Shown in pieces: positions 53,101-60,697 of a DNA stretch of 64,000 bases. Origin of the DNA: Variovorax saccharolyticus (lineage in GTDB: Bacteria; Pseudomonadota; Gammaproteobacteria; Burkholderiales; Burkholderiaceae_C). A program made the translations under genes and the position numbers. The stretch lies in NCBI RefSeq assembly GCF_030316765.1, contig NZ_JASZYT010000001.1, forward strand, positions 806,001 through 870,000, given 5' to 3'. Within the stretch, counting starts at the first letter, position 1. Each line of letters opens with the position of its first letter. Under the pieces are notes generated by a model. The model did not search any database, was not told the origin of the DNA, and saw nothing but the letters and a program-made list of their open reading frames with translations.

Positions 53101-53280
53101 CTCGAGCTGCGAGGGCGAGGCGCCCGGCAGCGCCGCCGAGACCGTCACGGTCGGCAGGTCGATGTCGGGGAAGTTCTGCACCTTCATCGCGTTGAAGGAC
53201 AACAGACCCGCGAAGGTCAGCAGCACGAACAGCATCACCGCCGGGATCGGGTTGCGGATGGACCAGGCCGAGACGTTCAT
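50173..53280 (-). CDS. RND-family efflux transporter, inner membrane pump
   Basis: A 1,035-residue resistance-nodulation-division pump with twelve helices and two large periplasmic loops. The start is MNVSAWSIRNPIPAVMLFVL. Proton-relay residues are visible in helix 4 (GILVDDAIVEVENIVRHL, two adjacent aspartates) and helix 10 (MGIATKNSILLVEYAIVARR, lysine). Sequence features such as LPTVTVSAALPGASPSQLEN place it in the hydrophobe/amphiphile exporter (HAE) group rather than heavy-metal exporters. With the adaptor and outer membrane factor upstream it forms a complete tripartite pump. The substrate cannot be predicted. Confidence 0.94.
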   Translation of the reverse strand: MNVSAWSIRNPIPAVMLFVLLTFAGLLSFNAMKVQNFPDIDLPTVTVSAALPGASPSQLENDVARKLENSIATIQGLKHITTKVQDGAATLIVEFRLEKPVQEAVDDVRSAVQRVRADLPADVRDPVVTKLDFAAQPVLAFTIASAKMDAEALSWFVDNDITKKLLALPGVGAVNRVGGVTRQVHVDLDPAKLQALGATAADISRQLRLVQTESAGGRADVGGSEQPVRTLATVQSADQLAAMQIALTDGRRIRLDEVARISDTIAEPRAAALLDGRPVVGFEVARSRGASEVEVGAAIQKALAEMRAQHPDLQLTEAFNFVAPVEEEYQGSLHLLYEGAILAVIVVWLFLRDWRATFISAVALPMSVIPAFAGMYLLGFSVNVISLLALSLVVGILVDDAIVEVENIVRHLRMGKTPYQAAMEAADEIGLAVIATTFTLIAVFLPTAFMSGVAGKFFKQFGWTASLAVFASLVVARVLTPMMAAYLLKPIVGEEKEPRWLAIYMRMAEWCLKHRFTTMVLATLFFFGSVAMIPLLKTGFIPPDDNSQTQVYLSLAPGATLAQTTATAEETRRRLMAIDHVRSVYTTVGGGSAGGDPFANFGTPETRKATLTIQLDPRGDRPRKQVIENQIRAALESLPGVRSTVGLGGSGEKYILALSGDDPAALTTAARAVERDLRTIPGLGNITSTASLIRPEIAVRPDFARAADLGVTSSAIAETLRVATLGDYDQNLPKLNLAQRQVPIVVKLEDSARQNLALLERLAVPGARGPVMLGQVAALTVEGGPAVIDRYDRTRNVNFEIELSGVGLGDAKDAAMNLPSIRGLPPGVRVAEVGDAEVMTELFASFGLAMLTGVLCIYIVLVLLFKDFLHPITILCALPLALGGAFVGLLIGQKALSMPSLIGLIMLMGIATKNSILLVEYAIVARREHGLSRWDALRDACHKRARPIIMTTLAMGAGMLPIAVGLGAADSSFRSPMAMAVIGGLITSTVLSLLVVPAVFTYVDDVEGWIRRTVRRLRGKPAAAEPKPDADQGAG

Positions 53281-53289
53281 GGCGGCTCC

Positions 53290-54447
53290 TTACTTCGCGG
53301 CCTCGACCGCGGGCTTGGCACCGGCCGGCGGCGGCTCGACCACGCGCACCAGGTCGCCGTCGTTCAGGAAGCCGGCGCCCTGGACCACCACCCGGGCATC
53401 GGCCGGCAGCGGGGTCGTGATCTCGACCCGGTCGCCGACGCGGCGGCCGGTCTCGACCTTGAGCTGCGCGACCCGGTTGTCGGGCTGCAGCAGCAGCAGG
53501 TAGTTGAAGCCGTCGCGCGGCACCACCGAGGCCTGGGGCACGGTCAAGGCGCTGGTGCGGCCGAGCTGGAAATCGCCGCGCGCGAACATGCCGGCCTTGA
53601 GGCCGGTGTTCTGCAGCACGTTCGGGATGTCGACGTAGACCAGCGCGGCGCGGGTCTGCGGATCGACCGTCGGCGCGATGCTGCGGACCTTGCCGCTGAC
53701 CTGGGCGCCGCTGGCGCTGGTGATCACGGCCGGCGTGCCGACCGCGATGCGGCCGAGTTCGGAGGAAGTGACCTCGGCGCGCCATTCGAGCCGGCCCTGG
53801 CGCACCATGCGGAACAGCTCGGTGCCGGCGGCGACCACGCTGCCGACGGTGGCGGTGCGGGCCGAGATCACGCCGTCGTCGGGCGCCAGCACCTGCGTGT
53901 TGCGGCCGCGCACCTGCTGCGCGGCCAGCACCGCCTCGGCCGCCTCGACCCTTGCCTTGGCAGTCTGCTCGGCCGTCTGGTACTGGTTGATCTGCTGCTG
54001 GCTCATCGCGCCGGTGGCCTGCAGCGTGCGTGCGCGCGCCGCGGTGCCGGTGGCGTCGGCGGCGGTGGCGCGGGCCTCGGCCAGCGAGGCCTTGGCCTGG
54101 GCCACGTCGGCCTGCACGGATTCGGGCGAGAAGGTCGCGAGCACCTGGCCCTTCCTGACCAGGTCGCCGACGTTGACCCGCACCTCGGCCAGCTTGAGGC
54201 CGTTCGATTCGGAGCCGATGCTGGCCTCCTGCCAGGCGGCGACATTGCCGTTGGCCGCCAGCGTGACGCTGAGTTCGCTGGTCTCGGGCTTGGCGACCGT
54301 GACGGTCAGCGAGGGCCGGGCGGCGGCTTCGGGCTTTTTCTCGGGCGCGGCGGCGGACTTGCCGCGCATCAGCCAGAAGGCGGCGGCGACCAGGACCAGC
54401 AGGGCGGCCAGCACGACGAGGAGGGTGGAACGCTTCATTCTTTTCAT
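53290..54447 (-). CDS. RND efflux periplasmic adaptor subunit (membrane fusion protein)
   Basis: A 385-residue adaptor. It has an N-terminal anchor (LLVVLAALLVLVAAAFWLM), a lipoyl-like half-domain (NGNVAAWQEASIGSESNGLK, VRVNVGDLVRKGQVLATFSP), a helical hairpin (AKASLAEARATAADATG to AEAVLAAQQVRGRN) and the second lipoyl half (VLAPDDGVISARTATVGSVV). A beta-barrel domain to the end is followed by a short proline-rich tail. It links the pump to the outer membrane factor. It overlaps the outer membrane factor gene by 4 nt and lies 9 nt before the pump gene. A second in-frame ATG three codons in is possible. Confidence 0.93.
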   Translation of the reverse strand: MKRMKRSTLLVVLAALLVLVAAAFWLMRGKSAAAPEKKPEAAARPSLTVTVAKPETSELSVTLAANGNVAAWQEASIGSESNGLKLAEVRVNVGDLVRKGQVLATFSPESVQADVAQAKASLAEARATAADATGTAARARTLQATGAMSQQQINQYQTAEQTAKARVEAAEAVLAAQQVRGRNTQVLAPDDGVISARTATVGSVVAAGTELFRMVRQGRLEWRAEVTSSELGRIAVGTPAVITSASGAQVSGKVRSIAPTVDPQTRAALVYVDIPNVLQNTGLKAGMFARGDFQLGRTSALTVPQASVVPRDGFNYLLLLQPDNRVAQLKVETGRRVGDRVEITTPLPADARVVVQGAGFLNDGDLVRVVEPPPAGAKPAVEAAK

Positions 54448-55925
54448 GGCGACGGTGCGGAGGCAGGGGCCGTAGAGGCCAGGGATTCGGGCCGCGTCCA
54501 GCCGCCGCCCATGGCGCGGTAGAGCGAGACCCAGGCTTCGGCGCGCTCGCGCTGCAGCGCGACGCGGGCGGTCTGCGAGACGAACAGGGTGCGCCTTGCA
54601 TCCTCGAGGTCGAAGAGGCTTGCCAGACCGGTGTTGAAGCGGGCCTGGGTGGCGTCGAAGGAGGTCTGGTAGTTCCGCACCGCGGTGTCGGCATCGGCCG
54701 CGCGCTCGCTGGTGCTCTGCAGGTTGATCAGCGCCTGTTCGACTTCGCTCACCGCGCGCCGCACGCTGGCGCGATAGAGCGACACCGACTCTTCGTAGCG
54801 GCCCTTGGCGGCGTCATAGTTGGCTGCCAGGGTGCCGCCGTCGAAGATCGGGACGTTGAGCGCCAGCGGTCCGAGGGTCCAGGTGTCCAGGGTTTCGCTG
54901 AAGCCGCCGCCGCGCACCTTCAGCACGGCGATCGATCCCTGGAGCGACAGGCGCGGGAAGCGCTGAGCCAGCGCCGCGCCGGCCTCGGCGCTCGCCGCTG
55001 AGACGTCGAGTTCGGCCGCGTAGACGTCCGGCCGCTGCGCCAGCGCCTCGGCCGGCACGCTGTAGACCGCCTGCACGGCGGGCAGCGTGACGTCGATCGG
55101 GGCGGCGGCGAGCCGGCGCGCCAGTACCGTTCCCTCGATGCCGGTCAGCGCCACCAGCGCCTGCTGCTGCACGCTGCACAGCGCGCGCTGCTGGGTCAGC
55201 CTGCCGGCCGCCTCGGCGGCGCTGGCGCGGGCCAGCGCGGCATCGGCGGGCGCGGTGAAGCCGGCCTGCGCCGACAGCTCGGTCAGGCGCGCGGACTCGG
55301 CGCGCGACTGCGCGTCGGAGGTCGACACCACCAGCTGGCGCCGGCAGGCCCGCTCGGCGAGGTAGGCGTTGGCAGTCTCGGCGGCGACCGAGACCCGGGC
55401 GTCGTGCCAGCGGGCGTCGGCGCCCGCATAGCGCGACTGGGTGGCGTCGCGGCTGGCGCGAAGGCCGCCGAAGAGGTCGATCTCCCAGCTCGACTGCAGG
55501 CCGGCCTGCTGCGTGGTGAGCGGGGGGATGTCGGTGCCGGTGCTGCCGGTCGAGAAGCCCGAGGTGGGCGAATTGCCGCGGCTGGCCGACAGCGAGCCGT
55601 TGAGGTTCGGCACCAGCGCAGCGCCGGCCGCGACCCGCGAGGCGCGGGCTTCGCCGATGCGCGCCTGGGCGCTGGCCACGGTCGGGCTGGCGGCCTCGGC
55701 GGCGACGATCAGCTCGACCAGCAGCGGGTCGTTGAGTTGCCGCCACCATTCGGCCAGCGAGGGCATGGAGCCGCCGTGGGGCAGGGCGGCGGTGCCGGCC
55801 GGCAGCGGCGTCTGCCATTGCGCCGGCGTCGGCGCCGCGACCTGTTCGGGCGGCCGCGGAACGGCGCAGGCGGCGAGCAGCAGGGGAGCGGCGAGACAAA
55901 GCGCGGGGAGCCGGGAGTTCCTCAT
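54444..55925 (-). CDS. RND efflux outer membrane lipoprotein (NodT/OprM family)
   Basis: A 493-residue TolC-type channel. It is a lipoprotein (LCLAAPLLLAACAVPRPPEQ, cysteine near residue 20). Two duplicated outer-membrane-efflux repeats are recognisable from WWRQLNDPLLVELIVAAEAA and SSWEIDLFGGLRASRDATQS, then RPDVYAAELDVSAASAEAGA and NVPIFDGGTLAANYDAAKGR. The C-terminus is SLYRAMGGGWTR, the usual end of the family. It is the first gene of the efflux operon. The start at MRNSRLPAL directly precedes the lipoprotein signal; the longer frame upstream is not supported. Confidence 0.94.
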   Translation of the reverse strand: MRNSRLPALCLAAPLLLAACAVPRPPEQVAAPTPAQWQTPLPAGTAALPHGGSMPSLAEWWRQLNDPLLVELIVAAEAASPTVASAQARIGEARASRVAAGAALVPNLNGSLSASRGNSPTSGFSTGSTGTDIPPLTTQQAGLQSSWEIDLFGGLRASRDATQSRYAGADARWHDARVSVAAETANAYLAERACRRQLVVSTSDAQSRAESARLTELSAQAGFTAPADAALARASAAEAAGRLTQQRALCSVQQQALVALTGIEGTVLARRLAAAPIDVTLPAVQAVYSVPAEALAQRPDVYAAELDVSAASAEAGAALAQRFPRLSLQGSIAVLKVRGGGFSETLDTWTLGPLALNVPIFDGGTLAANYDAAKGRYEESVSLYRASVRRAVSEVEQALINLQSTSERAADADTAVRNYQTSFDATQARFNTGLASLFDLEDARRTLFVSQTARVALQRERAEAWVSLYRAMGGGWTRPESLASTAPASAPSP

Positions 55926-56187
55926 GAGATTCCGCAAGAAAGGTGTGACGTCGCGTGGCGACGGGTCGTTTCGCCAGGGCGTCGGCAGGCGGCCGGTGGG
56001 CCGCGCAAGGGGCGCAGCATAGCAAGCCCCGGTGGGTCGCCCTGTAGTCGCGCACCGCAACTTCGAAAGCCACCGATGGTAGTGAATCGGCCGGGCCGAA
56101 TCGTGCGATCCAGGACCTGTCCGATGTTTGCTGCGCACTGGAATCTTCCGATTCGGCAGTCGAATTGATCGGCGCTACGATCCCGCC
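55926..56187. other. Divergent control region between efflux operon and sigma-54 regulator
   Basis: The 262-nt region separates the minus-strand efflux genes from the plus-strand regulator. I see no gene and no strong sigma-70 promoter on either strand. A small inverted repeat ATTCG-N5-CGAAT occurs near 56150-56165, about 25 nt before the regulator ATG, and could be an operator. Confidence 0.4.
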
Positions 56188-57723
56188 ATGCCCTCCGCCA
56201 CCGCCGCACCCCCCGCCTTGCCGCTCGATGCCGAAGGCATCCTCGCGCTCGCTGCGCGCTCGATGTTCCATCTGTTCTCCAGCATCAGCCAGGGCATGTT
56301 CCTGGTCGACCGGGGCGGGCGCATCGTGTGGGTCAACGAGGGCTACCGGCGTTTCCTGCCGGCGCTGGGCTTCTCGTCGATCGACCAGTTCCTCGGCCAT
56401 CGGGTCGAGGACGTCATTCCCAACACCCAGATGCGCCGCGTGCTCGACACCGGCGAGCCGATCCTGATCGACCTGCTGACCAACAAGGCCGGCACCTTCG
56501 TGGTCAGCCGGATCCCGCTGCGCGAGGAGCGCGAGGGCGATGCCGGCGCCACGCCGGGCGAGGTGATCGGCGCCATCGGCATCGTGCTCTTCGACCATCC
56601 CGAGACCACGCTGCAGCCGCTGATCAGCAAGTTCGCGCTGCTGCAGCGCGACCTCGACGACGCCCGGCGCGAGCTCGCGAGCCAGCGCGCCAATCCGCTC
56701 TACCAGCAGTCGGCCGACGGCCAGCGGCGCTCCAAGTACACCTTCGCGAGCTTCATCGGCAGCAGCCCGGCCGCGGTGGAGGTCAAGCGCCACGCACGGC
56801 GCGCGGCGCAGTCGTCGAGCCCGGTGCTGCTGCTCGGCGAGACCGGCACCGGCAAGGAACTGCTGGCCCACGCGATCCATGCCGCCTCGGCGCGGGCCGG
56901 CGGCATGTTCGTCAGCGTCAACATCGCGGCCGTGCCCGACACCTTGCTCGAGGCCGAGTTCTTCGGCGTCGCGCCCGGCGCCTTCACCGGCGCCGACCGC
57001 AAGGCGCGCGAGGGCAAGTTCAAGCTGGCCGACGGCGGCACGCTGTTCCTGGACGAGATCGGCGACATGCCGCTGGGCCTGCAGGCCAAGCTGCTGCGTG
57101 CGCTGCAGGAGGGCGAGATCGAGCCGCTGGGCTCCAACAAGCTGGTGCCCTTCGATGCCCGCGTGATCGCCGCCACTTCGCGCGACCTCGCGGCGCTGGT
57201 CAGGGAAGGGCGCTTTCGCGAAGACCTCTACTACCGCCTCAACGTGCTGCCGGTGCGCGTGCCGCCGCTGCGCGAGCGCCGCGCCGATATCCCGGCGCTG
57301 GTCGAGGTGCTGGGCGAGGACATGGCGCTGCGCAGCGGCGAGGCCCCGCCCGAACTCGCGCCCGACGCGCTGGCGCTGCTGGCGGCGCAGCACTGGCGCG
57401 GCAACATCCGGGAGCTGCGCAACGTGCTCGAGCAGGTGACCATGCGCAGCGACTCCCAGCGCATCGACGCCGCCCAGCTCGAGCGCATCCTGCGCGAGGC
57501 CGGGCAGGAGAAGATCGCCGCGCCCGAGCCGCTGCCGAGCGAGGCCGCCGATTCGGCCGAGGGTGCGGCGCTGCTGCGGCCGCTGGCGCAGCAGGTGGCC
57601 GAGCTCGAGCGGCGGGCGATCGCCGCCGCGATGGCCGCGACCGGCGGCAACAAGCTGGCGAGTTCGCGGCTGCTGGGCATCTCGCGCGCCACGCTCTACG
57701 AACGTCTGGAAAACCCTGAATAA
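56188..57723 (+). CDS. Sigma-54-dependent enhancer-binding regulator with PAS-like sensor
   Basis: A 511-residue transcription activator. Residues about 25-150 form a PAS-like sensor (SMFHLFSSISQGMFLVDRGG, RIVWVNEGYRRFLPALGF). The AAA+ domain (about 190-420) has Walker A GETGTGKE (217-224), the sigma-54 contact loop GAFTGA (264-269), Walker B GTLFLDEIGD (284-293) and RADIPALVEVL. The C-terminal Fis-type helix-turn-helix ends AATGGNKLASSRLLGISRAT. It therefore activates only sigma-54 promoters. One with the right spacing lies just downstream, before the Liv-type importer, with a long palindrome between. The ATG at 56188 was chosen over an upstream one 20 codons earlier. Confidence 0.93.
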   Translation: MPSATAAPPALPLDAEGILALAARSMFHLFSSISQGMFLVDRGGRIVWVNEGYRRFLPALGFSSIDQFLGHRVEDVIPNTQMRRVLDTGEPILIDLLTNKAGTFVVSRIPLREEREGDAGATPGEVIGAIGIVLFDHPETTLQPLISKFALLQRDLDDARRELASQRANPLYQQSADGQRRSKYTFASFIGSSPAAVEVKRHARRAAQSSSPVLLLGETGTGKELLAHAIHAASARAGGMFVSVNIAAVPDTLLEAEFFGVAPGAFTGADRKAREGKFKLADGGTLFLDEIGDMPLGLQAKLLRALQEGEIEPLGSNKLVPFDARVIAATSRDLAALVREGRFREDLYYRLNVLPVRVPPLRERRADIPALVEVLGEDMALRSGEAPPELAPDALALLAAQHWRGNIRELRNVLEQVTMRSDSQRIDAAQLERILREAGQEKIAAPEPLPSEAADSAEGAALLRPLAQQVAELERRAIAAAMAATGGNKLASSRLLGISRATLYERLENPE

Positions 57724-57738
57724 AAAATATGCAACTGA

Positions 57739-57773
57739 CTGAAACTTGGACAGTTCGTCTGTCCTGATTTCAG
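57739..57773. promoter_or_regulatory. Palindromic upstream activating site candidate for the sigma-54 regulator
   Basis: A 35-bp, two-tier palindrome: CTGAAA, 3 nt, GGACAG, 5 nt, CTGTCC, 3 nt, TTTCAG. Its centre (57756) is about 97 bp before the predicted start of the importer promoter, a normal distance for an enhancer-binding protein site. It also lies just behind the regulator stop and is followed by TCTTTCC. It could therefore in part act as a weak terminator hairpin; the two readings are not exclusive. Confidence 0.6.
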
Positions 57774-57826
57774 TCTTTCCAGAGCGAAACCAAGGGAAAG
57801 TCCTTTGTTTTCAAGGCGATGGAGGC

Positions 57827-57842
57827 TGGCACGAACTGTGCA
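57827..57842 (+). promoter_or_regulatory. Sigma-54 promoter of the Liv-type importer operon
   Basis: TGGCACG, 4 nt, GTGCA matches the -24/-12 consensus TGGCACG-N4-TTGCA with one mismatch, and the invariant GG-N10-GC spacing is exact (GG 57828-57829, GC 57840-57841). The start would be near 57853, about 20 nt before the ATG, with ribosome binding site AGGAGA between. An enhancer-binding regulator is encoded immediately upstream. Confidence 0.75.
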
Positions 57843-57873
57843 ATATTCAGCCATCACCTTCAGGAGACAAAGA

Positions 57874-59064
57874 ATGCAACGTCGCTACCTCGTCGCGCTG
57901 GCCACCCTGGCCACCGCAGGTGCCCTGGCCCTCCCGGCCTGGGCCCAGTCCAACGAGATCAAGATCGCCCACATCTACAGCAAGACCGGTCCGCTGGAAG
58001 CCTACGGCAAGCAGACCCAGACCGGCTTCATGATGGGCCTGGACTACGCGACCGGCGGCACCATGACCGTCAACGGCAAGAAGATCGTCGTCATCGAGAA
58101 GGACGACCAGGGCAAGCCCGACCTCGGCAAGTCGCTGCTCGCCGCAGCCTACGCCGACGACAAGGCGGCGCTGGCGGTCGGCCCGACCTCTTCGGGCGTG
58201 GCGCTGGCGATGCTGCCGGTGGCCGAGGAATACAAGAAGATCCTGCTGGTCGAGCCCGCCGTGGCCGACTCGATCACCGGCGACAAGTGGAACAAGTACA
58301 TCTTCCGCACCGGCCGCAACAGCTCGCAGGACGCGATCTCGAACGCGGTCGCGGTCGACAAGGCCGGCGTCACGGTCGCCACGCTGGCGCAGGACAACGC
58401 CTTCGGCCGCGACGGCGTGAAGGCTTTCGGCAGCGCGCTGAAGAAGGCCAAGCTGGTCCATGAGGAATACCTGCCGCCGGCCACCACCGACTTCACCGCA
58501 GGTGCGCAGCGGTTGATCGACAAGCTCAAGGACCAGCCGGGCCGCAAGATCATCTGGATCGTGTGGGCCGGCGCCGGCAACCCCTTCAAGATCGTCGACC
58601 TCGACCTGAAGCGCTATGGCATCGAGATCGCGACCGGCGGCAACATCCTGCCCGCCATGGCGGCCTACAAGGCGCTGCCGGGCATGGAAGGCGCGGCCTA
58701 CTACTACTTCGGCATTCCGAAGAACCCGGTCAACGAGGCCATGGTCTCGATGCACTACAAGGAATTCAAGACGCCGCCGGACTTCTTCACGGCCGGCGGC
58801 TTCTCGGCCGCGATGGCGATCGTGACCGCGCTCAAGAAGACCGGCGGCGACACCAGCACCAACAAGCTGATCACGGCCATGGAAGGCATGAGCTTCGACA
58901 CGCCCAAGGGCAAGATGACCTTCCGCAAGGAAGACCACCAGGCGATGCAGTCGATGTACCACTTCAAGATCAAGGTCGATCCCGCGTTCGCGTGGGGCGT
59001 GCCGGAGCTGGTGCACGAGATCAAGCCTGAAGAGATGGACATCCCCATCAAGAATAAACGCTGA
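57874..59064 (+). CDS. ABC transporter substrate-binding protein (branched-chain amino acid type)
   Basis: A 396-residue periplasmic binding protein of the LivJ-like (type I fold) family. The signal peptide is MQRRYLVALATLATAGALAL, cut after PAWA; the mature part starts EIKIAHIYSKTGPLEAYGKQ. Other typical parts are AVGPTSSGVALAMLPVAEEY and FRTGRNSSQDAISNAVAVDK. This family carries amino acids but also aromatic acids, amides and other small organics; the ligand cannot be told. It is the first gene after the sigma-54 promoter, and AGGAGA is about 7 nt before the ATG. A hairpin-rich stretch separates it from the ATPase genes. Confidence 0.93.
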   Translation: MQRRYLVALATLATAGALALPAWAQSNEIKIAHIYSKTGPLEAYGKQTQTGFMMGLDYATGGTMTVNGKKIVVIEKDDQGKPDLGKSLLAAAYADDKAALAVGPTSSGVALAMLPVAEEYKKILLVEPAVADSITGDKWNKYIFRTGRNSSQDAISNAVAVDKAGVTVATLAQDNAFGRDGVKAFGSALKKAKLVHEEYLPPATTDFTAGAQRLIDKLKDQPGRKIIWIVWAGAGNPFKIVDLDLKRYGIEIATGGNILPAMAAYKALPGMEGAAYYYFGIPKNPVNEAMVSMHYKEFKTPPDFFTAGGFSAAMAIVTALKKTGGDTSTNKLITAMEGMSFDTPKGKMTFRKEDHQAMQSMYHFKIKVDPAFAWGVPELVHEIKPEEMDIPIKNKR

Positions 59065-59070
59065 CCCCCA

Positions 59071-59160
59071 GGTTGCCCGGCACTTCGTGTCCGGGCGCCC
59101 ACCCCCTTTCAGGGGGCAACACCAGCGGCCCGGCAAAAGCCGGTTCCGCGGTGTTCCACC
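59071..59160. repeat. Three-hairpin intergenic element
   Basis: Three inverted repeats follow one another: GCCCGG/CCGGGC (59075-59096), CCCCCT/AGGGGG (59102-59116) and a long one, AACACC...GCGG...CCGGC around AAAA with its mirror to GGTGTT (59118-59155). No U-run follows. It resembles the extragenic hairpin elements common in Comamonadaceae genomes (from memory, untested). It lies inside the operon and may stabilise the binding-protein message. Confidence 0.55.
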
Positions 59161-59198
59161 AACACGGCCTGGCTGCGCCGGCCGAGTTCATACCTCCC

Positions 59199-59966
59199 AT
59201 GCTTGAAACTACTGATCTCACCATCCGCTTCGGCGGACACGTGGCGGTGAATGCTGTCTCCTGCGCGTTCGCGCCGGGCACGCTCACTGCGATCGTCGGT
59301 CCCAACGGGGCCGGCAAGACCACGTACTTCAACCTGATCTCGGGGCAGCTCAAGGCCTCCGCGGGCACGGTGTCGCTCGACGGCCAACTGCTGTCGGGAC
59401 TGCCGGCCTCGGCGCGCACGCGGGCCGGGCTCGGCCGGGCGTTCCAGCTGACCAACCTGTTCCCGAACCTCTCGGTGCTCGAGAACGTGCGGCTCGCGGT
59501 GCAGGCGACGCGCGAGGGCGCGCATCGGCGCGGCCTCAACCTGTGGAGCATCTGGAGCGACCACCGCGCCTTGACCGAGCGCGCCGACCAGATCCTGGCC
59601 GACGTGGCGCTGAAGTCGAAGGAGCACGCGACCGTGGCTAGCCTGCCGCACGGCGACCAACGCAAGCTCGAGGTGGCGCTGCTGATGGCGCTCGAACCCA
59701 AGGTCTTCATGTTCGACGAACCGACGGCGGGCATGAACGCGGCCGAGGCACCGGTGATCCTCGACCTGATCCGCAAGCTCAAGCAGGACAGGAGCAAGAC
59801 CATCCTGCTGGTCGAGCACAAGATGGACGTGGTGCGCGAACTCGCCGACCGCATCATCGTGCTGCACAACGGGCAACTGGTGGCCGACGGCGAGCCGGCC
59901 GAGGTGATCGCCTCGCCGATCGTCCAGGAAGCCTATCTGGGTGTTGCGAAGGAGGCTGCCGCATGA
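59199..59966 (+). CDS. livG: ABC transporter ATP-binding protein, LivG type
   Basis: A 255-residue ATPase. It has Walker A GPNGAGKTTYFNLISGQL, the Q-loop LGRAFQLTNLFPNLSVLENV, signature SLPHGDQRKLEVALLMALEP, Walker B KVFMFDEPTAGMN and switch histidine LLVEHKMDVV. The long loop (RREGAHRRGLNLWS-like EGAHRRGLNLWSIWSDHRAL) is typical of LivG. The start was placed at the ATG beginning MLETTDLTIRFGG; a longer frame runs through the hairpin element. It overlaps livF by 4 nt. Confidence 0.93.
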   Translation: MLETTDLTIRFGGHVAVNAVSCAFAPGTLTAIVGPNGAGKTTYFNLISGQLKASAGTVSLDGQLLSGLPASARTRAGLGRAFQLTNLFPNLSVLENVRLAVQATREGAHRRGLNLWSIWSDHRALTERADQILADVALKSKEHATVASLPHGDQRKLEVALLMALEPKVFMFDEPTAGMNAAEAPVILDLIRKLKQDRSKTILLVEHKMDVVRELADRIIVLHNGQLVADGEPAEVIASPIVQEAYLGVAKEAAA

Positions 59967-60697
59967 GCCGCATGACCACAAATCTTCTCGAGATGAAGGG
60001 CGTGCATACGCACATCGGCGCCTACCACATCCTGCACGGCGTCGACCTCGCCGTGCCGCGGGGCCAGCTCACGATGCTGCTGGGCCGCAACGGCGCCGGC
60101 AAGACCACCACGCTGCGCACGCTGATGGGCCTTTGGCATGCCTCGCAGGGCAGCGTGCGCTTCGGCGACACCGACATCACGGCGATGCGCACGCCGCAGA
60201 TCGCCGAGCTCGGCATCGCCTACGTGCCCGAGAACATGGGCATCTTCTCGGACCTCACGGTCAAGGAGAACATGCTGCTGGCGGCCCGCAAGGCGAAGAA
60301 CGCCGAGCAGATGGACGACGCACGCCTGAAGTGGATCTTCCAGCTGTTCCCGGCGGTCGAGAAGTTCTGGAACCACCCGGCGGGCAAGCTCTCGGGCGGA
60401 CAGAAGCAGATGCTTGCGGTGTCGCGCGCGATCGTCGAGCCGCGCGAACTGCTGGTCGTCGACGAGCCCAGCAAGGGCCTGGCGCCGGCCATCATCAACA
60501 ACATGATCGATGCCTTCGGCGAACTCAAGCGCAGCGGCGTGACGATCCTGCTGGTCGAGCAGAACATCAGCTTCGCCCAGCGCCTGGGCGACCAGGTGGC
60601 CGTGATGGACAACGGCCGCGTCGTGCACAGCGGCAGCATGGCCGCGTTCTCGGCCGACGAACAACTGCAGCAATCGCTGCTCGGACTGGCGCTATGA
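59963..60697 (+). CDS. livF: ABC transporter ATP-binding protein, LivF type
   Basis: A 244-residue ATPase, partner of the preceding one. It has Walker A LLGRNGAGKTTTLRTLMGLW, signature GKLSGGQKQMLAVSRAIVEP, Walker B LLVVDEPSKGLAP and the LVEQNISFAQRLGDQVAVMD switch region. SKGLAP is the LivF hallmark. It overlaps both neighbours by 4 nt, so the ATPases and permeases are translated as one coupled set. Confidence 0.94.
   Translation: MSRMTTNLLEMKGVHTHIGAYHILHGVDLAVPRGQLTMLLGRNGAGKTTTLRTLMGLWHASQGSVRFGDTDITAMRTPQIAELGIAYVPENMGIFSDLTVKENMLLAARKAKNAEQMDDARLKWIFQLFPAVEKFWNHPAGKLSGGQKQMLAVSRAIVEPRELLVVDEPSKGLAPAIINNMIDAFGELKRSGVTILLVEQNISFAQRLGDQVAVMDNGRVVHSGSMAAFSADEQLQQSLLGLAL

Noticed and set aside
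46894-54522. An uninterrupted plus-strand open frame of more than 2,500 codons
   Set aside because: It lies antisense to the receptor, copper and efflux genes. It has no recognisable domain, is extremely rich in Arg/Gly/His/Ala, and is the expected shadow of high third-position G+C in the real genes.
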